Source of the DNA: JAFKFI01 sp963795435
GTDB taxonomy: Bacteria; Pseudomonadota; Alphaproteobacteria; Acetobacterales; Acetobacteraceae
Assembly: GCA_963795435.1 (NCBI GenBank)
Contig: CAWCHV010000007.1
Span: 1,054,001 to 1,118,000, forward strand
DNA length: 64,000 nucleotides
Reading direction: 5' to 3'
The notes under the pieces are model-generated. The model made no database searches. It was not told the origin of the DNA and was given only the letters and a program-made list of their open reading frames with translations. The position numbers and the translations under genes are program-made. This document shows positions 34,746-42,580 of the stretch, in pieces (the first letter of the stretch is position 1; each line of letters begins with the position of its first letter).

Positions 34746-35885
34746 TCAGGCGTGCGCCACGGTGTCGGCCTTGGTGGCGCCGCGCGCCCCGAGCGGCTTC
34801 TCGCCGCCGGTCGTGGTGTCACGCCTGGTCTGGTGCTCCATCTCGGCATCTAGCTCGGCGCCGACCAGGACGACGATGGCGGAAATCCAGATCCACGTCA
34901 TGAAGCCGATCGCCGCGCCGAGCGAGCCGTAGGTCTTGTTGTAGCTGCCGAAATGTGCGACGTACCAGGAGAAGGCGAGCGAGATGAGAACCCACACGAT
35001 CGCGGCGAACGCCCCGCCCCAACTCACCCAGCGCCAGCGCGCCTCCTCCCGGCTCGGCCCGTAGCGGTAGATGACGGCGAGCATCACCGCCACCGCGACC
35101 AGCAGCAGCGGCCAGCGCAGCACCCGGACCAGGATTTCGGTGATCGGGCCGAGCCCTACGAAATTGAGGACGATCGGCAGCGCCACCACACAGAGCATCG
35201 CGATCACCACGAAGACTAGTGCGCCCAGCGTGACGGCGAGCGAGGTGAGGACGAGCCGGACATAGCCGCGCTTCTCGTGCTCGTCATAGACGACGTTGAG
35301 CGAATCGAACATCGCCTTGGTGCCGCCATTGGCGCTCCAGAGCGCCACCAGCAGGCCGACAATCGCGCCGAAGCCGAGCGCGCCGTTGCTGGTCGAGGCG
35401 ACGCGCTTCACCTGGTCGCCGATAATGTCCATCCCGCCGCCAGGGACGACGCCGGACATCGCGTTGATCTGGTCCGATACCGTGGCCGGATCGGCGATCA
35501 GGCCGTAGATCGACACGAGCGCCGCGAGCGCGGGGAAGATCGCCAGCAGGGAGTAGAAGGTGATCCCAGCCGCCTCGGTCAGCAGTCGGTGCGCGAAGAC
35601 TTGGCTGCCCACCCGTTTGGCGATCTCCCACCAGCCGCGCGCCGGGATCTCGCTCGGCGTGTCGGCCTCGCGCCCGTGGGCGCCGGTCGAGGCGGGCGCT
35701 CGCGGGCGGTCCGGCGCCCGCCGGAGTTCTTCGCGCAGCGCGGCGAGGCTGCCCGCGTCGGTGGCGGGCCTTCGCGCGGGCGCCGAATGCCAGGGCTGCT
35801 GGCGCGTGGCGGCGATGAGCAGCCCAATACCGGCCAGGGCGGCGGCCGCGGAAAGGTCCGCTTTCAGGGAGGGAGGGAGAGGCAT
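34746..35885 (-). CDS. YihY/virulence factor BrkB family inner-membrane protein
   Basis: The 379-residue protein has the YihY/BrkB core with six membrane segments: LLTEAAGITFYSLLAIFPAL, NGALGFGAIVGLLVALWSAN and GSYNKTYGSLGAAIGFMTWI. Earlier annotation as ribonuclease BN is not supported for this family; its role is unclear. A 90-residue N-terminal extension starts with one predicted membrane helix (SAAAALAGIGLLIA) and then a charged linker (LREELRRAPDRPRAP). The C-terminal tail is hydrophilic. It stands alone, in the same direction as the TRAP operon. Confidence 0.88.
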   Translation of the reverse strand: MPLPPSLKADLSAAAALAGIGLLIAATRQQPWHSAPARRPATDAGSLAALREELRRAPDRPRAPASTGAHGREADTPSEIPARGWWEIAKRVGSQVFAHRLLTEAAGITFYSLLAIFPALAALVSIYGLIADPATVSDQINAMSGVVPGGGMDIIGDQVKRVASTSNGALGFGAIVGLLVALWSANGGTKAMFDSLNVVYDEHEKRGYVRLVLTSLAVTLGALVFVVIAMLCVVALPIVLNFVGLGPITEILVRVLRWPLLLVAVAVMLAVIYRYGPSREEARWRWVSWGGAFAAIVWVLISLAFSWYVAHFGSYNKTYGSLGAAIGFMTWIWISAIVVLVGAELDAEMEHQTRRDTTTGGEKPLGARGATKADTVAHA

Positions 35886-35996
35886 CGCTGGGCTCGCTCG
35901 CGGTTCGCGCGTTCAACCGTGCCAGGGCCACTTCGTTGCATCAGGATCGGCGAAGGATCGACGGGCACCGGCGAGCCGGGTTAAGCGTGGCTGGAC

Positions 35997-36686
35997 ATGC
36001 CGCACCCGATCCTGTTCGCCGGCGACCCGCACGGCGTGTTCGAGCCCATCCTGCGCGCCTGCGCCGAGCACCCTCCGGGTTGCTTGATCCTGCTCGGCGA
36101 TTGCGACCTCGACCGCGCGCCGCTTCGCATGGTGCTGGCCCCGGTGTTCACCGCCGGCTGGCGCGTCCACTGGATCCTGGGCAATCATGACGCCGACACC
36201 GAGGCGCGCTACGACAATCTCGCCGGGGACTACCCGGAGGGCGACATCGGCAACCGTGTGATCGAGGTGCGCGGTGTGCGGATCGCGGGCCTGGGAGGCG
36301 TGTTCAAGCCCCGCGTCTGGTCCCCCGCCACCCGCAGCGAGAAGGCCGAGACCGACCCGCCGCTGTTCGAGACCCGCGCCGCGTTTTTCGACGCGCTACG
36401 CCCCGGCGAGCCCTGGCGTGGCGGCCTTCCACTGTGGCACCGCGACACGATCTTTCCCGAGGATTTTGCCGCCCTCGCCGCGCAACGCTTCGACGTGCTG
36501 GTGACGCACGAGGCGCCCGGCTCGCACAGGCACGGGGTGCCGGCGATCGGCACACTGGCTGAGGCGGCCGGCGCCCGGCTGATCGTGCATGGGCACCATC
36601 ATGCGAGCTCGGAGGGGATGCTGCCGAGCGGGGTGCGGGTGCGCGGATTAGGGGTGGCGGAGATTTGGGAGTTCGATTGCGGCTAA
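35997..36686 (+). CDS. metallophosphoesterase
   Basis: This 229-residue calcineurin-like phosphoesterase shows the whole two-metal set: FAGDPHGVFE (GDxH), ILLGDCDLDR (GD), WILGNHDADT (GNHD), LVTHEAPGSHRHG and LIVHGHHHASSEG (GHxH). It is a single-domain cytoplasmic enzyme. The ATG at 35997 lies directly before the first strand. It is divergent from the YihY gene. Phosphodiester or protein-phosphate substrates are both possible. Confidence 0.9.
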   Translation: MPHPILFAGDPHGVFEPILRACAEHPPGCLILLGDCDLDRAPLRMVLAPVFTAGWRVHWILGNHDADTEARYDNLAGDYPEGDIGNRVIEVRGVRIAGLGGVFKPRVWSPATRSEKAETDPPLFETRAAFFDALRPGEPWRGGLPLWHRDTIFPEDFAALAAQRFDVLVTHEAPGSHRHGVPAIGTLAEAAGARLIVHGHHHASSEGMLPSGVRVRGLGVAEIWEFDCG

Positions 36687-36811
36687 GGGCTTCGTACGGC
36701 TTACACCCGCGTGAGCCGCCCCTGGAGACGAACACGGGGGCGCGACCATTTCTTGCGTATCGGTTCCCAACGCATTAGGACTCGTTGCGACCACGGAGGA
36801 AAGTGCGGCGA

Positions 36812-37417
36812 ATGTCAGCGTCGATCAATCCTGATCTCGGCGTTATGAACAGTGGTTGGGGCGTGTGCGGCTTCACCAGCACGTTCTATGCCATGCACCA
36901 CGTCAATCCCGGCACGCGCCCGTGGCTGATCAGCGCGACCCAAGCATATAGCGTGCTCTACGAAATCAGGGATTATTTGATGTCGGTGAAGGGCACGGCG
37001 CTGGAGACCGACATCCAGAATTTCACACGCAGCTTCGGTTCCCCGTACGATACGTTCACCTTCGACTCGTATATCCAACGGATCGACACCGCCAGCGCCC
37101 AGCTAAAGGAAAGCGATACGATCAAGGACAATGAGTTGTTCGGGGTGGCGATGCCGCCGCACGCCGTGGTAGACTACATCACCCGCGCCTGGAAGTGGAA
37201 AGCGAGCGTCCAGGAATTCACGACGCCCGGCATAATCACCGACGCGATCGTCGGCGTCACGGAAGACTGGTCTAACGGCAAGCCGTATCACGGTTTGTGC
37301 CATTATCTGTATCGCGGCAAGCACAAGTACTACAGCTGGGGCAAGGAATTTGTGTCGTTGAAACAAGCGATGCCGAAGGCCAGCATCTGCTACGCGATCA
37401 CGGTCGCTCCTCCCTAG
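36812..37417 (+). CDS. hypothetical protein with papain/C39-like Cys-His layout
   Basis: The 201-residue protein starts at the ATG at 36812 with a strong ggaggaaa upstream. No family is certain. The sequence SGWGVCGFTSTFYAMHH (Cys19) looks like the active-site helix of papain-fold peptidases, where a Cys-Gly pair is followed by a small-residue helix. Near the C-terminus, YHGLCHYLYRGKHKYYSWGK offers His160, His164 and His171 and an S-W-G element that recalls the Asn-Ser-Trp-Gly region of papains. There is no signal peptide. Base composition seems less GC-rich than its neighbours, so transfer is possible. Function as peptidase, transglutaminase-like enzyme or toxin is inference only. Confidence 0.6.
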   Translation: MSASINPDLGVMNSGWGVCGFTSTFYAMHHVNPGTRPWLISATQAYSVLYEIRDYLMSVKGTALETDIQNFTRSFGSPYDTFTFDSYIQRIDTASAQLKESDTIKDNELFGVAMPPHAVVDYITRAWKWKASVQEFTTPGIITDAIVGVTEDWSNGKPYHGLCHYLYRGKHKYYSWGKEFVSLKQAMPKASICYAITVAPP

Positions 37418-37831
37418 GACGGCATCCGGCCTCGACACCGGAACCGACCTGATGAACTGGCGGCGATCGCGCGGCAGAAGCCGAAGGAAGAGGCGGAGCC
37501 AATGGATCCTGGGAAACCGTGACTGTCCTCCCCGCGTGCATCGTGCTCATTGCTTCAATCTGATCAACAGCCTGTGCTCGTGCTCGCCTGTCCCGGCTGA
37601 ATACCCCAGCCAGGTCAGCTATGCGTTGGGCGGCTTCATGAGCGGCCCCTGTCGGGTGTCTGCTGACCTCGCTCAAGGACTGTCAGCGAGACAATGCCGC
37701 CGTGTGGGGCGAACGGAGTTGGCGCGGGAACCAAGACAGCCAACGCATCGATTCCAACGAGTTGGCCGTTGTCCTCGCAGGGCAGGCAGGGATGCTCTAC
37801 CGGGTAAGGCACGGCCGACGCGTACATCCCC
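37418..37831. other. non-coding or degenerate stretch
   Basis: Only short frames without leaders or recognisable domains occur here. Base composition resembles the hypothetical gene on the left more than the GC-rich core genes. I see no tRNA, terminator or repeat in it. Confidence 0.45.
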
Positions 37832-38086
37832 TCACGTGGCCGAGCCAGGTTCATCGCGAAAATACGGCTCGACGGAACCACGCAACGTCATTGTCAGCGG
37901 GTTGCCACGCCGGTCCACAGACTTGCCCAGCGCGACCCTGATCCAGCCCTCGCTGACGCAGTATTCCTCCACGTTTGTCTTCTCCGCCCCCTTGAAGCGG
38001 ATGCCCACGCCGCGCGCGAGGGCGGATTCGTCGTAATGCGGGCTCTTGGGGTCGTTCGACAGGCGGTCGGGTGGGGTGTCGGTCAT
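37832..38086 (-). CDS. DUF3297 family protein
   Basis: This 84-residue protein matches the small conserved DUF3297 family, seen mostly in proteobacteria. It has TPPDRLSNDPKSPHYDE near the start, then RGVGIRFKGAEKTNVEEYC and VALGKSVDRRGNPLTMTLRG, ending VEPYFRDE. The function is unknown. The start at 38086 gives the usual family N-terminus (MTDTPPDRLS). It lies alone between two stretches without genes and looks intact. Confidence 0.85.
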   Translation of the reverse strand: MTDTPPDRLSNDPKSPHYDESALARGVGIRFKGAEKTNVEEYCVSEGWIRVALGKSVDRRGNPLTMTLRGSVEPYFRDEPGSAT

Positions 38087-38474
38087 GGCGTCGGCCTTCG
38101 GTCACGGATCGCGCGTGATAGCCACCCTGCTCGGCAATGCCAAATCCGGTCGGCCGTGCAGCGCGGTCGGCACGTGCTGGCAGCTTGCAGTTGCGGCACC
38201 CGACCATGTAGACGTTTTCACAGCTCGCCGGCTTGTCGACCGGTTTTCCCGACGCCGGTGACGAACAACGGCCCGGTGAGCGAGCCGAGCCAGCCCGATG
38301 GGGGTGGACTTGGATTGTGCGATCGCCGGGCGCGCGAACAAGGGGCCGCCGCCGGACCAGCGATGCCGAGCGCGAAAACACGTCGCATGAGTGCCATTGC
38401 ATCCGCGTTTTCTTCGCTGTTCGCGCTGGATACAGACGGCGGGCCGGCCCGTAACAAGGAAGGCAGCACCGATC
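38087..38474. other. degenerate region with a possible signal-peptide remnant
   Basis: On the minus strand an ATG near 38392 begins MRRVFALGIAG, and after a frame change the bases read FARPAIAQSKSTPIGLA. That looks like a broken Sec/Tat signal peptide with an AxA cleavage site. Nothing recognisable follows. The right end carries the ribosome site (aagga) of the next gene at 38475. Confidence 0.35.
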
Positions 38475-39248
38475 ATGGTCGATCCAGTCACCATCAATCC
38501 CATGCGCGCGAAGTTCGCGGCCGGCGAGGTCGTCACGGCCTTCATGGTGACGATGCCGAGTGTGGCGATGGCGCAGGTGCTGGCGGCGAGCGGGGCGGAC
38601 TGCCTCATCATCGACATGGAGCATGGGCCGATCGACCTCGCCACGGTGCACGCGATGGTCGCCGCGACGCAGGGAACCAGTGCAACGCCTATCGCACGCA
38701 TCCCGTGGACCGAGCACTGGCTCGCCAAGCCGGTGCTCGACACCGGGGCAATGGGCATCAACTTCCCGATGATCTCGACACCCGAGATGGCGCGCGCCTC
38801 AGTCGCTGCCGTGCGTTATCCGCCCGAGGGAGTGCGGGGCTCGGCGCCGTCCTACGCATCGCTGCGCTGGGGATTGTCGCCATCCGAGTATATCGCGCGG
38901 GCCAATCGGGAAATTCTCAACGTCATCACCATCGAAGACGCCGAGGCGGTGCGAAACCTCGACGCCATCCTGGCCGTGCCCGGGATCGACGCGGTGGCTA
39001 TCGCCTCGTTCGATCTCTCCATGAGCCTCGGCGTGCCTGGCCAGTTCGACCATCCGGATGTGCGCGCACTGGTGGCCGAGGCGGAGGCCAAGGTGCTGCA
39101 TTCCGGCATCCCGATGGGCGGGGTGGCACTCACCCCTGAAGCAGCTTGGGCGAAGCGAGCGGCAGGCTACCGGATGCTACTGGCGGGGTTCGACGTGCAG
39201 ATGGTCGAGAGCGCGGCACGGGCCGCCGTGGCCGCGGCAAGAGGTTGA
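38475..39248 (+). CDS. HpcH/HpaI aldolase/citrate lyase family protein
   Basis: The 257-residue TIM-barrel protein is a second, shorter HpcH/HpaI member, close in length to 2,4-dihydroxyhept-2-ene-1,7-dioate aldolase types. It carries ADCLIIDMEHGPIDLATVHA with the catalytic His, TGAMGINFPMISTPEMARAS, NVITIEDAEAVRNLDAILAV with the metal Glu, and DAVAIASFDLSMSLGVPGQ with the metal Asp. The ATG at 38475 is preceded by caaggaaggc. A pseudogene for a binding protein lies just downstream. The substrate is unknown. Confidence 0.87.
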   Translation: MVDPVTINPMRAKFAAGEVVTAFMVTMPSVAMAQVLAASGADCLIIDMEHGPIDLATVHAMVAATQGTSATPIARIPWTEHWLAKPVLDTGAMGINFPMISTPEMARASVAAVRYPPEGVRGSAPSYASLRWGLSPSEYIARANREILNVITIEDAEAVRNLDAILAVPGIDAVAIASFDLSMSLGVPGQFDHPDVRALVAEAEAKVLHSGIPMGGVALTPEAAWAKRAAGYRMLLAGFDVQMVESAARAAVAAARG

Positions 39249-39316
39249 CCGTCGGGTTTCCTTGACAGGTTTTCCTGCCCCCCTACACCCGAGGCCATCC
39301 CCGGGGAGGAACCGCC

Positions 39317-39598
39317 CTGCCCCGCCTGCCGGCGCGCCTCGCGCTCGCCGCATTGATTGCAATCGCAATTATCCTTTCCTATGCCGCCGAGCCGATCCGC
39401 GTCGGCGTCACGGTGCCGCAGACCGGTCCCGCCGCCTCGCTCGGCATTCCGCAGCGCAATACTGTCGCCCTGCTGCCCACCGAGATCGGCGGTCGCGAGG
39501 TCAAATCTCGCAAGGCGAGTTCGTTGCCTCGCTGCTCGCAGCACCGAGGCGAAGGAGTAAGCGCGGTGATCGAGGCCTATCTCGGCACCATCGCCTGA
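39317..39598 (+). pseudogene. N-terminal remnant of a branched-chain amino-acid type ABC substrate-binding protein
   Basis: A LivK-like N-terminus is readable: a hydrophobic leader (LALAALIAIAIILSYAAE), then PIRVGVTVPQTGPAASLGIP and NTVALLPTEIGGREV. After that the sequence loses family character and reaches a stop at 39598. An intact protein would have some 380 residues. A very strong ribosome site (ggggagga) sits before a CTG at 39317 where a start codon would be expected, so the start codon itself may have mutated. The rest of the gene has been deleted up to the acyl-CoA synthetase end. Confidence 0.65.
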
Positions 39599-39699
39599 TG
39601 GATGCGGTGCCCGACGTCGAGCCGTCGATCGCGTGGCGCTCATCGTCTCGGCGGGGCGTGTCGTCACGGCGATCGGGCCGAACGTCGACGACGGATCGA

Positions 39700-41259
39700 C
39701 TAAGGCGCGATCCCCGCGGCCTCCAGCCTGGCACGCACATCGCGCTTGGTCACCTTGCCGTAGCCGGATTTCGGCAGCTCCGGCCAGACCACGAAGCGGG
39801 CCGGCCATTTGTAGCGCGCGAGTCGGCCTTCGAGATGCGCGGGCAACTCCTCCGGACGGATCGTGGCACCCGGGGCCGCCACGAGCACCGCGACACCGCT
39901 CTCGCCCCATTTTGGATGCGGCAGGCCGAGCACGCAGGCCTCTGCGATGGCGGGGTGGGTGACGAGCAGTTCCTCCACCTCGCGAGGATACACGTTGGAG
40001 CCTCCCGAGATGTACATGTCGGAGGCGCGCCCGGTGATGGTGAGAAAGCCACAGCCGTCGAGATGCCCGAGATCGCCGGTGTGAAACCAGCCATGCGCGA
40101 AAGCCTTCGCCGTGGCCTCGGGATTGTTGTGATACCCCGCGAACACGCCGGGGCCGCGCACGCAGATCTCCCCGGTCTCGCCCGCCTCGAGACGGTTGCC
40201 GTCGGGGTCCAGGATCGCGACTTCCATGCCCGTGCGCGGCACGCCGCAGCTGCCGATCGGAACGGGAAAATCGTCTTCGACGCTGTGCAGATGCGGTGGG
40301 AGCACGGTGATGTTGCCGGTCACCTCGCCCATGCCGAAATACTGCACCAGCACGGGCCCGAGTTTGCGCAGCGCATGAACCTGATCGGCGCGATACATTG
40401 GTGCGCCGGCGTAGATCACGTAGCGCAGTGAGGCATGATCGTAGCGGTCCACAGTCCTGTCGCGCGTCAGCATGGTGAGGATCGTCGGCACGGTGAACAT
40501 GTTGGTGACGCGATGCCGCTCGACGAGCTGCCACGCCTCCTCGCAATCCAGCCGCTCGCCGCGCAGCAGCACGGTCGCCGCACCGCGCGCCACTTGCGAG
40601 AGCTGGTGAATGCCGGCGCCGTGCGACAGCGGTGCAACGACGAGCGAGACATCCTGCTCCGTCGTGCCGGGCATCAGGTCGCACAGATGGTTGCAGATGA
40701 CATAATTCATCTGCCCATGCGTCAGCACCGCCGCCTTCGGTCGTCCCGTGGTGCCGGAGGTGTAGAAGAACCAGCACGGATGGTCCGGCATCACATCGGC
40801 GGCCAGCATCAGCGCGTGGGCGCGATCGGTCGCCAGCGCCTCCCAGTCTAGCTCGCCCCCGCCGATCGAAATGTGCAGTCGCGCCGCCGGATTCGCCGCT
40901 CGGGCAGCCGCTTCATGCTCCGGGAAGGCTGAATCGAAGACATGCACCACTGCGGAAGAAGATTCCGCGAGATAGGCGACCTCCGGAGGGGTCAGGCGGA
41001 AATTGGTCGGCACGAACACGGCACCCAGCATCCAGGCCGCCCACATGGTCTCGAACATCGCGTTCGAGTTGCGGGCATGGACCAGGATGCGGTCGCCCTT
41101 TTCCACCCCGCGCGCCGCCAGGCCGCCGGCGGCGGCCTGCACACGGTCGGCGATCTCCGCCCAGCTCCAGACCTGGTCGCGCCAGATCAGGCCCGAACGG
41201 TCGGGAAAGCGCCTCGCCGTCTGCAACAGCATGACGGCGAGGTTGGCGGTCGGGATCAT
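39700..41259 (-). CDS. AMP-binding acyl-CoA synthetase
   Basis: The 519-residue ATP-dependent acid-CoA ligase activates a carboxylic acid through an acyl-adenylate. The A3 motif WFFYTSGTTGRPKAAVLTHG, VQYFGMGEVTGNITVLPP (A5), WFHTGDLGHLDGCGFLTITG (A7/A8) and SGYGKVTKRDV with the catalytic Lys (A10) are all present. Its start overlaps the thiolase stop by four bases, so both are in one operon. Medium- or long-chain or aromatic acids are possible substrates; the sequence does not decide. Confidence 0.92.
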   Translation of the reverse strand: MIPTANLAVMLLQTARRFPDRSGLIWRDQVWSWAEIADRVQAAAGGLAARGVEKGDRILVHARNSNAMFETMWAAWMLGAVFVPTNFRLTPPEVAYLAESSSAVVHVFDSAFPEHEAAARAANPAARLHISIGGGELDWEALATDRAHALMLAADVMPDHPCWFFYTSGTTGRPKAAVLTHGQMNYVICNHLCDLMPGTTEQDVSLVVAPLSHGAGIHQLSQVARGAATVLLRGERLDCEEAWQLVERHRVTNMFTVPTILTMLTRDRTVDRYDHASLRYVIYAGAPMYRADQVHALRKLGPVLVQYFGMGEVTGNITVLPPHLHSVEDDFPVPIGSCGVPRTGMEVAILDPDGNRLEAGETGEICVRGPGVFAGYHNNPEATAKAFAHGWFHTGDLGHLDGCGFLTITGRASDMYISGGSNVYPREVEELLVTHPAIAEACVLGLPHPKWGESGVAVLVAAPGATIRPEELPAHLEGRLARYKWPARFVVWPELPKSGYGKVTKRDVRARLEAAGIAP

Positions 41260-42428
41260 CCGCGCAGCGGTTCGAGGATCGAAACGTAGTTGGCGACTGC
41301 CGCGCCGCCCATGTTGAACACGCCGGCGCGGTCGGCAGTCGGCAGCTGCATCGCACCCGCCTCGCCGGCGAGCTGCATCGCGGTGATAACGTGCATCGAG
41401 ACGCCCGTGGCGCCGATCGGATGTCCCTTTGCCTTCAGGCCGCCCGACGGATTGACCGGCAGTTTTCCACTTTTCGCGGTCCAGCCTTCGAGCACCGCGC
41501 GGGCGCCCTCGCCGGGCTTGGTCAGCCCCATCGCCTCGTATTCCAACAGCTCGGCGATCGTGAAGCAGTCATGGCTCTCGACGAATGAGAGGTCTTCAAG
41601 CTTGAGCCCCGCCTCGGTGAGCGCGCGATGCCAAGCCTGCGCCGCACCCTCGAACTGCGTGATGTCGCGCTTCGAGATGGGCAGGAAATCATTGACCTGC
41701 ACGGCGGCGCGGAAGCGGATCGCCTTGCCGAGCGCACGCGCGGTCTCCTCGTCCGTCAGCACCAGCGCCGCAGCACCATCGGACACGAGCGAGCAGTCGG
41801 TGCGCTTGAGCGGCGGGGCGACATACGGGTTCTTCTCGCTCAACGTGCGGCAGAACTCGTAGCCGAGGTCGCGGCGCATCTGCGCGTACGGGTTGTCCAC
41901 ACCGTTCTTGTGGTTCTTCGCAGCAATGGCGGCGAGCGCGTCGGACTGGTCGCCGTAGCGCTGGAAGTAGCGCTCCGCGATCCGCCCGAACACGCCGGCG
42001 AACCCGGCCGGAATATCACCCTCCTCCTTGCGGTAGCTCGCATTGAGCAGAATATCGCCGACCTGCGCGCCGGGCGTGGCGGTCATCTTCTCCGCCCCAA
42101 CCACCAGCGCGAAGCGGCCGCGACCGGCGGCGAGGAAGTCGCGCGCGCCGTGCACGGCGGCGGAGCCCGAGGCGCAGGCGTTCTCGTAGCGCGTCGCCGG
42201 CTTGAAGCGCAGCTCGGGCAGCTGCTGGAGCACCAGCGAGCTCGGAAAATCCTGCTTCGAGAAGCCGTTGTTGAACAGGCTGACGAACACGGCGTCGATC
42301 TCGCCCGGCGCGACGCCCGCGTCGGCTACCGCCGCGCCGGCGACCTCGCCGATCAGGGTCTCGACATCGGGGGCCTCGCTCTTGCCGAACGCAGAATGCG
42401 CCCAACCGACGATGCAGGCTTCCGTCAT
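41256..42428 (-). CDS. thiolase family protein (acetyl-CoA acetyltransferase/SCP-x type)
   Basis: The 390-residue thiolase-fold enzyme has the acyl-accepting Cys85 in YENACASGSAAVHG. The HDCFTIAELLEYE region resembles the SCP-x/thiolase group, and the C-terminal GLKAKGHPIGATGVSM holds the catalytic His. The second Cys of the classical CxG motif is replaced by FNMGGAAV, as in SCP-x-like thiolases, so thiolytic activity should not be taken for granted. It heads an operon with the acyl-CoA synthetase. This pair fits fatty-acid or side-chain degradation. Confidence 0.88.
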   Translation of the reverse strand: MTEACIVGWAHSAFGKSEAPDVETLIGEVAGAAVADAGVAPGEIDAVFVSLFNNGFSKQDFPSSLVLQQLPELRFKPATRYENACASGSAAVHGARDFLAAGRGRFALVVGAEKMTATPGAQVGDILLNASYRKEEGDIPAGFAGVFGRIAERYFQRYGDQSDALAAIAAKNHKNGVDNPYAQMRRDLGYEFCRTLSEKNPYVAPPLKRTDCSLVSDGAAALVLTDEETARALGKAIRFRAAVQVNDFLPISKRDITQFEGAAQAWHRALTEAGLKLEDLSFVESHDCFTIAELLEYEAMGLTKPGEGARAVLEGWTAKSGKLPVNPSGGLKAKGHPIGATGVSMHVITAMQLAGEAGAMQLPTADRAGVFNMGGAAVANYVSILEPLRG

Positions 42429-42580
42429 GGGATGTCTCCTTGCGCTTGGGGCATGTTAGCGCGCCAGGTTGCTGCAGGCCAATTCGGGCGGCTCGCTCAA
42501 GTAATTTACCCAGGAACAACCGTAACCGATTATATTCGCTCGCCCGCCTCCCGGAGGAGGGTTCGGGAGGAGATCGACGG

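Noticed and set aside
36812..37417. Reading the 201-residue protein as a confirmed peptidase or toxin
   Set aside because: Only the Cys and His/SWG placement suggests it; there is no family match, so it stays a hypothetical protein.
37636..37881. 81-codon minus-strand frame next to DUF3297
   Set aside because: No leader, domain or ribosome site; it overlaps the DUF3297 gene.
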